Origin: Cercozoa sp. M6MM
Lineage: Eukaryota; Endomyxa: Ascetosporea
Length of the DNA: 37,377 bases
Strand: one strand, 5' to 3'
NCBI GenBank assembly: GCA_040357565.1
Contig: JBDODJ010000109.1
Shown: one piece after another, positions 19,611 to 30,730 of the stretch
Position numbering within the stretch: position 1 is the stretch's first letter
Layout of the letters: every line of letters begins with the position of its first letter
The notes under the pieces: model-generated
Database searches by the model: none
The model's input: only the letters and a program-made list of their open reading frames with translations
What the model was told of the DNA's origin: nothing
Made by a program: the position numbers and the translations under genes

Positions 19611-19785
19611 GTACCGTTGGTCGACTCTTGGAGACTTTTCTGAAATTCTGTCAAAACCCGCGTAAGTTCACTTTTGGTAGAGCCAAAGGAAGAACTCCGA
19701 GCGAGGTAGTACCGTCGGCCGACGCCTGGAGTCTTTTCTGGAATTCTGTCAAAACTCGCGTAAGTTCCCTTTGGTAGTACCAAAA
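19611..19785 (+). repeat. About 98-bp direct repeat, two copies
   Basis: Two diverged copies, each starting GTACCGTYGGYCGACKCYTG, running through TTTTCTGRAATTCTGTCAAA and CGCGTAAGTTC, and ending TTTGGTAGNNCCAAA, start at 19611 and 19709. The end TTTGGTA..CCAAA is a small palindrome. They may be tandem units of a satellite or of an eroded element. Confidence 0.8.
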
Positions 19786-20106
19786 CACCCAGCACATTGA
19801 ACCCAAAACCAATAGACTGTACAGGTACAGTATCGATTAAACACCGATTTGTACAGTGTATTGTACGTTGTAGTTTGTTTGCTAGACCGACAAATGGCTC
19901 TAACGCCGACGATGCCGCTTTAAATTGTGTTCAGAGAGTGTTTTGGACTAATGTTGGTGCGTATCTAACAGTTTTGGCTCGGTTTCTGCAGGAAACAGAT
20001 CCGCCATTAACCCTTGAGATTTTTGTACTACGTTATGGGGTTGCTTTCGGCGGGGATACAGTAGTTCATGCTGTAAGAATGCTCCAACTCGCAGCTAGGG
20101 CTGCGG

Positions 20107-20435
20107 TCAGATACGGTAGCAGCGCAGTACTTCGTCGGCACAGAGCGAGAGCAAGGTGCCCTCACGCGAGAGACACAATGCGCGCACACTCTCGCAGTCC
20201 GTGCCCGTGGCAGTGAACATGGGCGCTTGCATACGTGTGCTGTCGTCGTTTCCTGCTCCGGATCGATCCACGGGCAGGAAGAAGCAGGTGCCGACCTCGG
20301 TGCCGCACCAAACGCCTTGAGGCGTGCCGGCCAGCGCCGTGACCGGAGTGCTTTCGGTGGCGAATCGGCGCAGCGGACACTCGAGTTTACGCACGTCGTA
20401 CACATCGACAACGCCCTGCAGATAGCAACTATACA

Positions 20436-20477
<42 letters not shown>

Positions 20478-20873
20478 TATATCTAAATACATGTTTAATA
20501 GCACAGACTGTAGTGAGAGAGAGGAGCACGTGTGAAACTAACATGTTGCGTGCCGATGGCGACAGTGTAGGGAGTCAGTGTGGTCACAGACGTCACTCGC
20601 TTACTCTCGACTTGTCGGGCGACTCGTTTATCTGTTGGAAGGTTAGAGTAGGGAAGCACAAGGGTAGTAGAAAGTAGGGTAGGTGTCGCACACACCACGC
20701 GAGTCGATCAGATAAAACGCGCCGTCGCAGGCAGCGACAACGCCGGTGCAGGTGCGAGCCAAGGCATGCACCGGTCCGTCGGCATTGTGCACCTCGAGAC
20801 ACGCCTGTTGCGAGACGTCCCAAAGTCGCACACTGCCATCACGCGACGATGACCACACCTAGACATATTGGTC

Positions 20874-20928
<55 letters not shown>

Positions 20929-21530
20929 ACACACGCACACACACACACGCACACACACATACACACACGCACACACACACACACACATACACACACACAG
21001 ACTGACACTAGAGACTGACACTAGGGCTACCTGTCGACCTCTGGCATCGGAGGCAATGTCAACAACGACACCAGTGACTGGCTACAGTGCAGGTACACAT
21101 GCACGGACAAAATGTACCGACTGTGTTTACCCGCGTGTGCAGTCGCGGTAGCACAAAGACGCTCGAGTCGCCGACACTGTCGTCAGGCAGAGCGACGATG
21201 CGCAGCTCGCCCGTGTCGCTGCCGCTCAGCACGACGCGACCCGACGGAAACACGTCGACGCTGTCCTTACCCCACCCCAGTATATCATAGCTCAAATGAA
21301 GCAGCACTGCACTATCCACTCAAACCACAAAAGCTGTGTTTTACGCGTTGACACTGCTCGTTTGCGCATCGATCGACTTCCATTCCGTCCCGTCGTCAGA
21401 CTGGAGGTGCCATGCACATTCTCACGTCGAATCAAAAACCGACTGGTACCACTCGAACGCGACCATCGTTGCAGGCTAGGAAAATCTTCTCTTCGGTGGC
21501 TACGACACTCGTTCTGTCAAAACACAAATC
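20107..21530 (-). CDS. WD40-repeat beta-propeller protein, 5' end unresolved
   Basis: This is a seven-bladed-type WD40 scaffold protein. Exons in transcript order read TSVVATEEKIFLACNDGRVR (about 21445-21512), DGTEWKSIDAQTSSVNA, then VDVFPSGRVVLSGSDTGELR, PVTGVVVDIASDARGRQ, and VWSSSRDGSVRLWDVSQQAC with GVVAACDGAFYLIDSR. They continue with SVTTLTPYTVAIGTQHV and finally GVVDVYDVRKLECPLRRF, ending SLCADEVLRCYRI with the stop at 20107. DGSVRLWD and VDVYDVRK are classic WD blade ends. The layout (EEKIFLACNDGRV, then SSVNAV..PSGRVVLSGSDTGEL) is reminiscent of the nucleoporin Nup43, but this is a guess. The first exon or exons lie upstream of 21530 and I could not fix them. Introns hold (TA)n at 20440 and a long (TG)n on sense at 20876. 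It is divergent from the UBE3A-like gene. Confidence 0.7.
20440..20483. repeat. (AT)n microsatellite in WD40 intron
   Basis: Nearly pure AT dinucleotides over about 44 bases, in the intron before the last WD40 exon. Such a tract is prone to length change and to assembly error. Confidence 0.95.
20876..20999 (-). repeat. (CA)n/(TG)n microsatellite in WD40 intron
   Basis: About 124 bases of CA with interspersed CATA and CGCA steps on plus, so TG on the sense strand of the host WD40 gene. It fills most of the intron between PVTGVVVDIASDARGRQ and VWSSSRDGSVRLW. Confidence 0.95.
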
Positions 21531-22405
21531 GAAACTGTCGATCGAAAGCAAGCACAGAACAACAACAGAAAACTCACGCCGAAGCGACTTTGCGCTCTGC
21601 TGACGGTGCGATCTACAGTTCAGGCAGTGTTCCAGTCCCACGAAAGAACAAGACACATGTATGCTCAACCAGTTGAATTGAGACTCCTTTGTCGGCACAA
21701 CGAACGTCACCGCGCAGCTCTTCGTTGCGCCGAAAACTGTAAAAGAAACAACACACACTGTTTGTTCTCCAAGCACTCTCCAGTCAGTTATAAAGTTGCA
21801 AAGCAGAGACTACGAGAAAACATTATCCACTGTTTTAAACGTGTGAGAACAAAACGTGGCCTCTCCAAACACGTTCTGATATCACATCGACAGACTGAAT
21901 TGTGACCACGTAGAAATACTGTTGGTAGATACCTCGGTTGGGTCACTATCCGAATGGAACTCGTGCCGACGCGACAGGTTTACGAATCCCTTTTCTATGA
22001 GCAAGGTAAAAATTGTTCTCATTCGCGTAGTGGTTCGTTAGGTACCATCAGCGCCGAGTTTCTGCCACTCTGGATGAACGGTGACAAACCAAAATCGCTC
22101 CATCGTCGTTTTACCGATGAGTTTGCAAATCTGGTACAGATCGGCCCAAGACAGCTATCCCCCCAGTAACGCACACAAAATTGAATCCGCACACGCGTGC
22201 GCACAGGTAAACGTAGCGCAAAAGCTCTCTTTGTGCAGTAAAAAAGAAAACGCCACAAAATAATTTCGAAAAGAAATTGTAAGCTGTTTACTGTATAAAC
22301 CGAGATACAGACGCTAGTCCGTGGCTTTTGGAAGTGTTTGGTCTCGTGTGGCATTAAAACAGCACATATTGAAGCCGGGGGAGAGGTGTCACCATCCGAG
22401 GATCA
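21531..22405. other. Divergent upstream region of WD40 and UBE3A-like genes
   Basis: About 870 bases probably hold the first exon or exons of the minus WD40 gene and the promoters of both genes. Candidate minus pieces include SHRQQSAKSLR at about 21592-21630, flanked by TGTAG and GTGAGT. The plus frame at 21954 (MELVPTRQVYESLFYEQGKN) has no supporting motif. I make no gene call here. Confidence 0.4.
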
Positions 22406-23377
22406 ATGTCTTCTCCTCTCCAACAGCAGGAGCTGATGCAACACCTGGTAAATGCGTTTCAATCCGTATGGGGCGTGTTTTTGTGTTACCACTGTGTTCA
22501 CGCAGCGTCCTTATATGCGGATGATCACAACGGGCTGTGGAAACTACGACTGTCCAAACATGTCCACGTGCGTCTCGGCTGGTACCTTTTTAACCTGCCT
22601 TTTGCTTTGCTGCAGTGACGTGTGTATTTGCAGGCGCAGCAGCGGAGACGTCGGCTCAGAGTGCCGTGCGCAAAGCAATCACTTTGTTCCGGCAACAGGT
22701 GCCGCTGTGTGCAGGTTTGGCCGCCCACGCTGCCGACAGCAGCAACGACCCTGCGAAAGTCGAAAGCAAGGTGCCCGAACCGAGCAGAGCAGCTGTCGCA
22801 GACGCCAACGTAATGCATGATGACGACACTTACAGCAAGAAAGCCACCTCTGCCACCGCTGTTGACAACAACGCCGTTGAAGAGACTTTGAATGTCGAAG
22901 TGATCGAACAGGAGAACCGACTCGATTTAGGCATTTTTGAAGAACTCCTGCCTGCTACAATGTCAGGTAAAGCGTGGTTTGTGTTTTCGGGGGCGGTGTT
23001 GTGTGGCGAGTGAAGCTTTCGTGTGATACAGACGACGACGTCGACGAAATTGTCGTCGAAAGTGTTGCCGATATGATCGAAGAGATTCTGGTAGTTTTTG
23101 TTTGTTTGCTGTGCTTTGGATTTTGAAACTGAACAAGGTCGCTTGCTTTTGCAGTCGGAAAGCAAGCTTCGCAGTCTGGCCGACAGTTTCGCTTCGGGTC
23201 AAGCTGGTAGCTTAGTTACGGCAAAGCCGTTGATAGTTTTGTTGTTGTCGTTATCACGTGCTTTGTGTGTGTGCAGTGACGCAATGTCGCCTCGAATTCG
23301 CCGAGTTGGAGCGCTTTCTGTCGTTGCTGCGTCGCTTCCCGGCTGTAGCTCTGTCTTCCCTTTTTTGTGTGTATGTG

Positions 23378-23409
<32 letters not shown>

Positions 23410-26400
23410 ATTCTTGTTTTGTGTTGCCGCAGTTGGCCAAGCGGACGATGAGCACACTGGCTCGCTACTCGATCAGTGCGCGGTATTTTCCGACATAACA
23501 GTGGCTGCTTTTCTCTTTTTGATTGGCCTTAACGATATTGACTGTGACATTGACTGTGTGTTCCGACTACCATTGGATTGTTTCTGTGTATGCCTGACAG
23601 AATGGCGCACAGCAAGGAGGTGCTGGCCCGTTTGGCCGTGGTGCTGTTGCAGGGTTCGGACGTCTTTTTCGACACGGCGCATGCCGACCTCGACACGCAG
23701 ACGCGCGTTGTTGGTCTCGTAGCGCAGTACACCAAGACCGATGTGATCAAGCACACCACCATGTGCGTGCGTCTCGATTTGCACCCGAGCGAGATACTGA
23801 ACACTGTGCGACGCTTGCAGCAGGTAGTGTAGCCGAGTGTTGTGCCATGTGGAGGGCAAAAGCACTCGTATGTGCAGTTGCTGACACTGTGTGTGCACGG
23901 AGATCGGCTGGTGCGGACCAACATTGAACCGGTGCTTCGTGCGCTTGAACTGCTCTACGAGGCTGCGGTATATCTCTCTGTCTATATGTTTCTCTACTCT
24001 ATACATATGTATATATATATTATACAGGTGGGCACACTGACCGGCAGACCACGCGCCAGGAGGTCAGCCTCCGCGTACCACGAATTGGAGGCCGAGTACA
24101 AGTTTAGCAGCGACGCCGTCATGAAGCGCGTTCGCGCCGACGAGAGAGGACAGCTCGTGTCCTACACGGAGTTCTACTCGTCTGCCATGGTGCCTGTTTT
24201 CTCTGCTTTCGCCCAACTGGGCTGAGAAGCTCACATATTGGCGGTTTCTCCAGGGCGACGTGGTTGACTGGCGCGCCGATTTTGGCGCCAGGTTACAGCA
24301 AAACCGACGCATGGCCTTCCGTCCCTCTGGAACACGTGCGTTTCTCCAGTGCTGTTGTTGTGTGTATATGTGGTTTTGCAGAGGAAGGCTTTGCTGTGTC
24401 GGACTTTACATTCCTGTTGGACCCGGCTGCCAAGGCCGAAGTGATGCAGTAGCCTCTCTCCCTATTGCTATTGCTTATGTCTGCGTGTATTCGAGGGTGG
24501 GGTGGGGAAGGTTTATCCATGTGCATGTGCACTGTTCAAAGGCTGCAGAACGCACTGCAGCAGAATACTCAACTACGGCAGTCGCTGGTACATGTTGTTT
24601 CACTCGCATCTGTACTGCCATTGTCTGTATTGTATGCTTGCATGTGTTTGTATTGTGTTTTCAGATGAGAGGCGGTTTGTTTGGCGCTGCGCGTCCCTAC
24701 TGCGTGCTTAGTGTGTACCTTGACCTCTCTGTGTGTTGATGTGGATGGGAAACCTAGGTATGCACACACAGCTACCGCGAGAACCTCGTGCCAAGCACGC
24801 TGACGCAGCTGTCGCGTATGTCCAACGCCGACCTTTTGAAGCCACTCAAGGTTGGTCGCTGTCCTCCCTTGTTATGTACTGTTGCATGTGCTAACGGAGT
24901 TTGTCTGCACAGGTGCACTTTGTCGGCGAAGAAGGCGTCGACGAAGGCGGCGTGCGAAAGGAGTTCTTTGCGCTCATTTTTGAGAAACTGTTCGACCCTG
25001 CTTTTGGTATATGCCTTGTGTTTTTCTTTTGTTTTTTTTCGCTTTGATTTGGACTGTGTGTGCGTGTGTATGTATCTGTGTCTGTGTGTCTGTCTGTGCG
25101 TTTGTGTATGTCTGTGTGTGTGTAGGAATGTTCAAATTCAACGAGGACACGCGCACTTACTGGTTCCAGCCCGACAACTTCTCCTTCGAAGGCGACGTCG
25201 AGGTATTGTTCTCTTTATTCAGTTTTTTTTTTCGGGTGAAGTTTGTCCGTTGGTTTCTCTAGTTTGAAGCGATCGGAAAACTTGTGGGACTCGCTGTCTT
25301 CAACGGCGTGCTGCTGGATCTCAACTTCCCGCGACTGTTCTACAAAAAACTGCTGCGCGAGCCGGCGTCTTCGACGAGCGTAAGCTGTTCTTTTGTCTCT
25401 TTTTTCGTTAGTTAAAAAGAAGCGCGAATGCAGAGCGACTCCTCTTCGGCTGAAAGCGAATCGCGAGGCGAAATCGCGTGCTCGTTGAAGGATTTGGCTG
25501 GTACACTGACCCATATTGTTCCGACATCTGCACATGCACCATTCGAGCAGAGTTCGATCCGGAACTGGCCAGTGGACTGCAGAAGCTACTCGAATACAAC
25601 GAAGGCAGCGTGGAGGACGTCTTCTGTCGCACGTTCGCTGTGAGCTTCGAAAAGTACGGCGCGCCTGTCGTTGTTTCTCTGGTGCGTTTTTCCTTCGTTC
25701 GACTCTTCCGAGAGTACAGTGGTTTTGTTGACGCAACGTTTGAGTTCTGTGCAGATCCCGGATGGCGATCAAGTACCAGTCACTGAGGAGAACAGAGAGG
25801 ACTATGTTAAGTATGTTGTCTGTTATCTTCTGAGTGTGTGTGTGTGTGTGTCGCTTATGGTTGTGTTCTGTGAGAGTAGGGCCTATCTAGACTGGTTCTT
25901 CCACTGGGGTTGCGAAAAACGATTCGAAGCTTTCAAGCGAGTACGTTGTTTCGAGTGCTCCTATCTTTCTACTTCTTCTTTGCGTGATCTATTCTACTGC
26001 TTAACAGGGTCTACGTGCCGTGGCTGCACACTCAGACAGTACGATTGGTGTCTCTCATCTCGTTGGTTTCTTCATTCCGGTCTCTGTGTGCTGTAGTGTG
26101 GAAGCACCTGCGAGCCGAAGAACTCGAACAGATGATTCTCGGCAACCCTGCGCTGGACTTTAACGCACTCAAGAGCTCCGCTCGATACGACGGCTACAGT
26201 CCAGATGATGAAGTTGTCCAGTGGCTTTGGGTACCTTTTTGGCTTTGATGGAGATGGTACCAATGCCTCTTCATTTGTGGTTTCTTGTGTGTAGGAGCTG
26301 TTGATTTCGGAATTCGATGCTGAGACTCAGAAGAAGTTCCTCGAGTTTGCAACTGGCTCGAGTCGCGCGCCAGTTCGTGGCTTGGGCGATCTGCGGATGG

Positions 26401-26728
26401 TTATCGGTACTCTTTGTCGCATGCTGTTTCTTTTTGGTTTGTTTCTGCTTGTACGTCCCATCTTGCAGTCAAGAACGGAAATGACCTAGACGGTCTAGAG
26501 GCCAGATTGCCGACTGCTCATGTTAGTTCTCGGATCTGGGTATGTCTTGCTTTACTGTTGTTTCTTTGCAGACTTGCTTCAACGCGCTCATGATTCCTCA
26601 GTACCGGAACAAGGGTATTTTCTTGCTTGTTCGCGCGGCTGTGTTCTTGTTTGCATCTCTTCCTAGACAAGTTGCGCCGTCTCCTGCTGCTTGCTATCCA
26701 GAACTCGCGTGGGTTCGGTCTAAAGTAA
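22406..26728 (+). CDS. UBE3A: UBE3A-type HECT E3 ubiquitin ligase with AZUL zinc finger
   Basis: This is a HECT-class ubiquitin ligase of the E6AP/UBE3A family. ATG is at 22406 ([14 protein letters not shown]). The second exon gives [20 protein letters not shown] then TC, and the third [20 protein letters not shown]. This is the AZUL finger (GCGN-x-x-C-x-N...C), which in UBE3A docks on the proteasome. A middle region is acidic and helical ([72 protein letters not shown]). The HECT domain runs from [20 protein letters not shown] through [20 protein letters not shown]. It continues with [21 protein letters not shown] pieces ([13 protein letters not shown] at 26203) and [18 protein letters not shown] to [19 protein letters not shown]. 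The catalytic Cys codon is at 26575-26577. The end reads [18 protein letters not shown] at 26726. There are many introns, TG-rich on sense. Confidence 0.93.
23362..23411 (+). repeat. (TG)n tract in UBE3A-like gene intron
   Basis: A run of TG with a few GTATG and GTGCG steps just upstream of a pyrimidine stretch and acceptor (TTGCCGCAG). It is sense-oriented TG. Confidence 0.9.
25056..25126 (+). repeat. TG/CTG-rich tract in UBE3A-like gene intron
   Basis: A degenerate TGTGTG, TCTGTG and TATGTC stretch runs directly into the acceptor GTGTGTGTAG before the exon [20 protein letters not shown]. No AG dinucleotide occurs between the start of the tract and the acceptor. Confidence 0.85.
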
Positions 26729-27419
26729 CCAACGTCAACCGAATTAGTGACGAAGCGCAGCGCAGGTGTTGGTAAGTTAGTTCCGGAGGTGCTACCACAC
26801 ATGTCGATGTGGCCGCGCTGCATCACAGAGCTGTCGCGTCACGCTACTTACGATAGTTTTATTGTTACCGCAGCCTTTGAGAAATTGTGCAAAAGAGTAC
26901 TATGCCAGGAAAAAGACTAAAGAAACAAATGGAATCGGTGTGAAGAAGAATTGAGTCAGTAGACGTAGTCAGTTCAGATGTAGTTACCCCAAGATAGGGT
27001 CGGCAAAGTAGAGGAAGTAGACAGGTCGGGAAGGATGAGAGGCCCGGTAGTTAGAAGAAGGAGAAGGAGGGACGTAAAGGAGAAAAAGAAAGGCTCTCTG
27101 TGCTGGGAAGACAGCAACAAGGGATTCCGTGAGAGTGCAAGGGCTGGAGCCTGGAGAGGTACTTTACCTGGTGAGTAGAGAGCCTTTTCAGGAAAGGAGC
27201 AAAATCTTGCTCTTTCGAGGTCAGTCTACCAAACACAGGGTAAGGAGGTTAGCAACACTCTCGGAGGTCAGGGTACCAGACAAACACAATACACCACACT
27301 TCTCAAAGTGCTCAATGAATAGCTTTCTTCCGCGCGGAGCACCAGAACTCAGACAGATCTGACTGGCCGGATGGAAAATACCGTTTCGTAACATTATTAT
27401 CGCTTGGTCGGCAGGATAG
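26729..27419. other. Intergenic region between convergent genes
   Basis: About 690 bases lie between the UBE3A-like stop and the stop of the minus surface-protein gene, so they hold two 3'UTRs. A purine-rich stretch lies at 27040-27100 (GAAGAAGGAGAAGGAGGG). I see no gene signature in the short frames on either strand. Confidence 0.55.
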
Positions 27420-30223
27420 TTAGTTCGTGAACATGAAGACAAAGCCATAAAATCCGACGAGGGACGAGAGCTGCCACCCCAGAGAAAAGCTTAAGGGCGA
27501 GGCCGCATTTCGTTGCTTGTAGACCATTTCCATGTCGCACTCTTCCTCTTGAACGGCTTGCTGGACAGAGGGAGTGTTGGAGCTTGGATACTCATGACAG
27601 ATCTGAGTGTGGACGTTGGAGACTCGGCTGGTGGCAGGCGACGCGTTTGGTACCTAAAAACACAGGCTGAGATAGCTGGATGCGTGGTGTTTCCTGCGAT
27701 GTAAAATGGTACATCAATCCAAGGCATGCGAAATCCGAACTTGCACGAGCTTTCGCAGTGCTCGAAGCGCAGAGAAACGTCGCTCAGGTCGAAGTTGGCA
27801 GAGGCCACATCGAGCAGTATGCCGTGCATGTAGCCTAGTGCCGATGTGCCAGTTACTCTTGACACGCGCACTCTTGCATCAGAAGACTGACTGGCGAGTG
27901 ACAGTACGCGATAGGGATACACGACTGACCGTGCGTCTGTCCACACGCAGGAATGACTGGGGTGGGTTGGGTTTAAGAGATAGTACTCAGCACGGAGACG
28001 TCCAAGACTTGGACATCCTTAGCATCGCCGGCATTGATGGTTAGTCTGTTCAGTACCACATGGTTATTAATGTGTTAGGTATAGGAGGAAGAGAAGAAAG
28101 CATACGCCGCGCGTGTCAACTCAGTGTAGTGAACGGAAGGATTGTGAATCGACACTTTGTTGACTCGGACGGGTTTGTCAGAGTGTCCGACTCGTTGCAC
28201 ATCGACAATGCCGTGCAACGTCGTCATTGGTGTCTCGGGTGTCACACTCTCTGCCGATACATTGTGCAGGTCGATGGCGCCCTGTAATACCCACATTACA
28301 TACACACATACACACATACATACATGCTCACACACATGCATACATACGTACATGCATCGCAGTATACCCGAGTAGCAACATGAAAGGCGGGCCCAGAGGT
28401 GACAAAGGCAAAGTGATGTAGTTGCAGGTCGGCCTCTTGCTGCGTTCGGATTCGCACCACCGGATCCACCGGTGTCGAGTCGCAGTTGCCAGTGCACGTA
28501 GCCCCCAGCACCGAGAGACTCGTCGTGTTGACCAAGTGCAGCAGCGGCTGCCGCTCGTAGCTCCCAAAGGCGTGCACGCTGTGTATCGAGACGACACCTT
28601 GGATGTGTACGTCAAACACTGCGACACAGCCGCCGATGGAATGGCCGCTACATCGCACCTTCTGAATGGACAGACTACGCGTCCCAGCGGCACCAGTAAC
28701 CGACACGGCACCACCGAACTCTCGCACTGCGACACGACACTCGAGACAATCGATGTCTCGGATCAACATGTCTCCTGCCTCGTACACTTTGACTAAGCCT
28801 CCCGTGGCCTGTCAGTTCGAGGTTGGTAAAACACTAAAAGCACATGTAAGCACTGGAAAACCAAGCACCTCGCGTTCCGCAGTCATATTGCTGGCAGTGA
28901 CATTGCGTACCGTCACCTGACCACCGCCCTGCAGTAGCAGGCCCAGACTCGATTGATCCACATGCTCGCGCATACCGCCTGGCATCGCAAACACCACGTT
29001 GCGGAATGTGCTGTTTTCCTGAGGACAAAAGAAAGGCGAAAACTCAGACTGGAAAAGCGGTAAACAAGAGGGAAGAGGATGCTACCAGACGAAAGCTCGA
29101 GTTGGCATCAATCTGGGGAGAAGGCAGACGCGTCCAAAAGGGCACCGACGTGAAAGCACTGTTCTTGACATCGACTGAGAGCGACACCTGGTAGGTCTCG
29201 TACTCTGGGAACAGCGCCTGCGTCTCTTCGATGACTGGACGTGTCATCATGACGTTCTCGATGTGTACATCTCGGATACGCATGCGTGCCGACACAACGT
29301 AACTCCGCAGGTCCAACATCAGACCGCCGTACAGTCGGAACGTGTCCAGCGTGTACTTGTTCAGCAGCACACCACTCAGCTCGGTCTCGGCTGCGTGGGA
29401 AACCAACAGAGGTCGTCGGATAGGGTCGTCTTCTTCCTTACTACGCACATTGAGGATTGCAAAATAGCTGAGTGCGGAGAGCGAACAAAGAAAGAAGCGT
29501 ACAAGCGAGTCAGCTGCTCCTCGCCGCACAATGAATCGAAACCGAACTCAATGTCGATAAAGCGCAAACGGCGCACATACGGACCCTATTAAGTATCCGA
29601 ATTATTTTATTCGTAATAGAAAGCGAGGGCACTAGTACCACTCTCAGCATCAAGCAGGGCAGCGTTGCGATCTCTCCTTCGACGGAACTCCGGATATCGA
29701 TGTCAAGACCCGTGAGGTCGTAATACGGAATGTGCGTGTCGATCACGACCTTCATCAGCTCGGCTTGCTGCCTGCCCGGCTCGATGTAGAAGGTCTAAAA
29801 GGAGTTTACAAGCTCTTCTTTGCCCTCTCTTGCGAAGAGACGGTACCAGTTTCGTGTAACCGCGGTGTCGCGAGAGGTAGAATGTGTCATTCTTGACTGC
29901 TGCTTGCAAGTTGCTGCACGGAGTGACTTCCTGTCCAAACGAGTCCACATACGATATGAGGTTTGTGCATGTTCTGGCATACGCTGGTACCGATCCACAG
30001 TACTCGCCATCGTGCGCTTTTCTACACAATTTGCCCGATGACAGAGCAACCGACAAGGGGAGAAACACCACTAAAGAAAAAGAACGAAACAAAAGCATGA
30101 ATGTGCTCGCTAAACGTACGGATTAGTGTGTGAGATGTAAAACTTGTCGGTTGGGTAGTAGATAACCTGGCTGAGCGATCTGCCGATGATTGTGCAGATC
30201 ACCGCCAACAAGAGGCACCGCAT
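27420..30223 (-). CDS. Secreted, probably GPI-anchored beta-helix-like surface protein
   Basis: I do not recognise a named family. ATG is at 30223, chosen because it opens a clear signal peptide: MRCLLLAVICTIIGRSLSQ, then VIYYPTDKFYISHTNP. A Cys-bearing segment follows (HDGEYCGSVPAYARTCTNLI). Many strand-like repeats then come in separate exons, such as PYYDLTGLDIDIRSSVEGEI, GLMLDLRSYVVSARMRIRDV, HVDQSSLGLLLQGGGQVTVR, GDMLIRDIDCLECRVAVREF, GCVAVFDVHIQGVVSIHSVH and GAIDLHNVSAESVTPETPMT. Short rungs with V/I-x-I/V alternation and N-x-S/T sites (NST, NVT, NMT, NTT) suggest a right-handed beta-helix of an extracellular glycoprotein. If a 71-nt GT-AG intron (GTACCA...TTTTTAG, about 27650-27720) is removed, the last exon runs through EEECDMEMVYKQRNAASPLS to LGWQLSSLVGFYGFVFMFTN, TAA at 27420. 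That is a hydrophobic GPI-type tail. Unspliced, the frame stops at 27491 without it. Confidence 0.68.
28296..28360 (-). repeat. CATA/CACA-rich intronic tract
   Basis: A degenerate ACACATACACACATACATAC stretch on plus (sense GTATGTGTG) in an intron of the surface-protein gene. It is again TG-type on the sense strand. Confidence 0.85.
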
Positions 30224-30730
30224 CGTGCCAGCACCCGCAGTTGACGCGGGCACTCGTGGCAAAACTGGCCCCAAAACCCGAAAAACGATGTGCCTGCTGA
30301 CTCTTGACGCCTTCAAATCACCGTTAGAGAACAGTGCGAACGTCTCGAGCTTGCCATAACATTTGCACACTCTAGGACAGTCGTTTTTAGCGATCCTCGA
30401 TCCTTCAGTTAGGCGTCGTGCAGAAGGTACCGCGGCGGGCGACACAACAGGACAACAGGGACTTAGCAGGCACTCAGTACTGTACGAGTACCCATCCGTT
30501 GCATCACCAACCCACAGAAGCACCCCGCCGTTGCAAACAGCTGTTGCTGTGCTAGAAAAAACTGCAGCGCTTAATTCACAGGCAAATTAAGAAGACAAAC
30601 AAAGCCCAAGAGGTTTAAGGCCAACTTGAGCGTATCTTAACTTATAATTACACGCGCTGCAGCGCAAAAGCAAGGTTCAGCTTGCAAAGCACCCACCAGT
30701 TCTTTTTGTGTGCAGAAGGCGAACGTTGTC
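30224..30730. promoter_or_regulatory. Divergent intergenic region, surface protein / aspartyl aminopeptidase
   Basis: 507 bases lie between two opposite start codons (30223 minus, 30731 plus) and must contain both promoters. A/T-rich spots are TTAACTTATAATTACACG (about 30637-30655) and TAATTCACAGGCAAATTAAG (30571). The minus open frame extending to 30523 is a read-through of the first exon upstream of the signal peptide. I consider it 5'UTR. Confidence 0.55.

Larger units (their letters stand above)
18751..20106. other. Gene-poor region, probable transposon debris
   Basis: About 1.35 kb lie between the LINE zinc tail and the WD40 gene stop. The first part (18751-19210) directly follows the LINE stop and may be its 3'UTR or another eroded element. 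It has a short open frame (MKSTSLSGKLQQGAVWSYPK, 19039) that I do not recognise. The rest holds two small tandem repeats listed separately. No host gene is supported. Confidence 0.5.

Noticed and set aside
20849-21151. His/Thr-repeat protein on plus
   Set aside because: This is a translation of the (CA)n microsatellite within a WD40 intron.
30110-30523. Longer N terminus for the surface protein (start at 30523)
   Set aside because: The signal peptide at MRCLLLAVICTIIG would become internal. The upstream part looks like 5'UTR with mixed composition.
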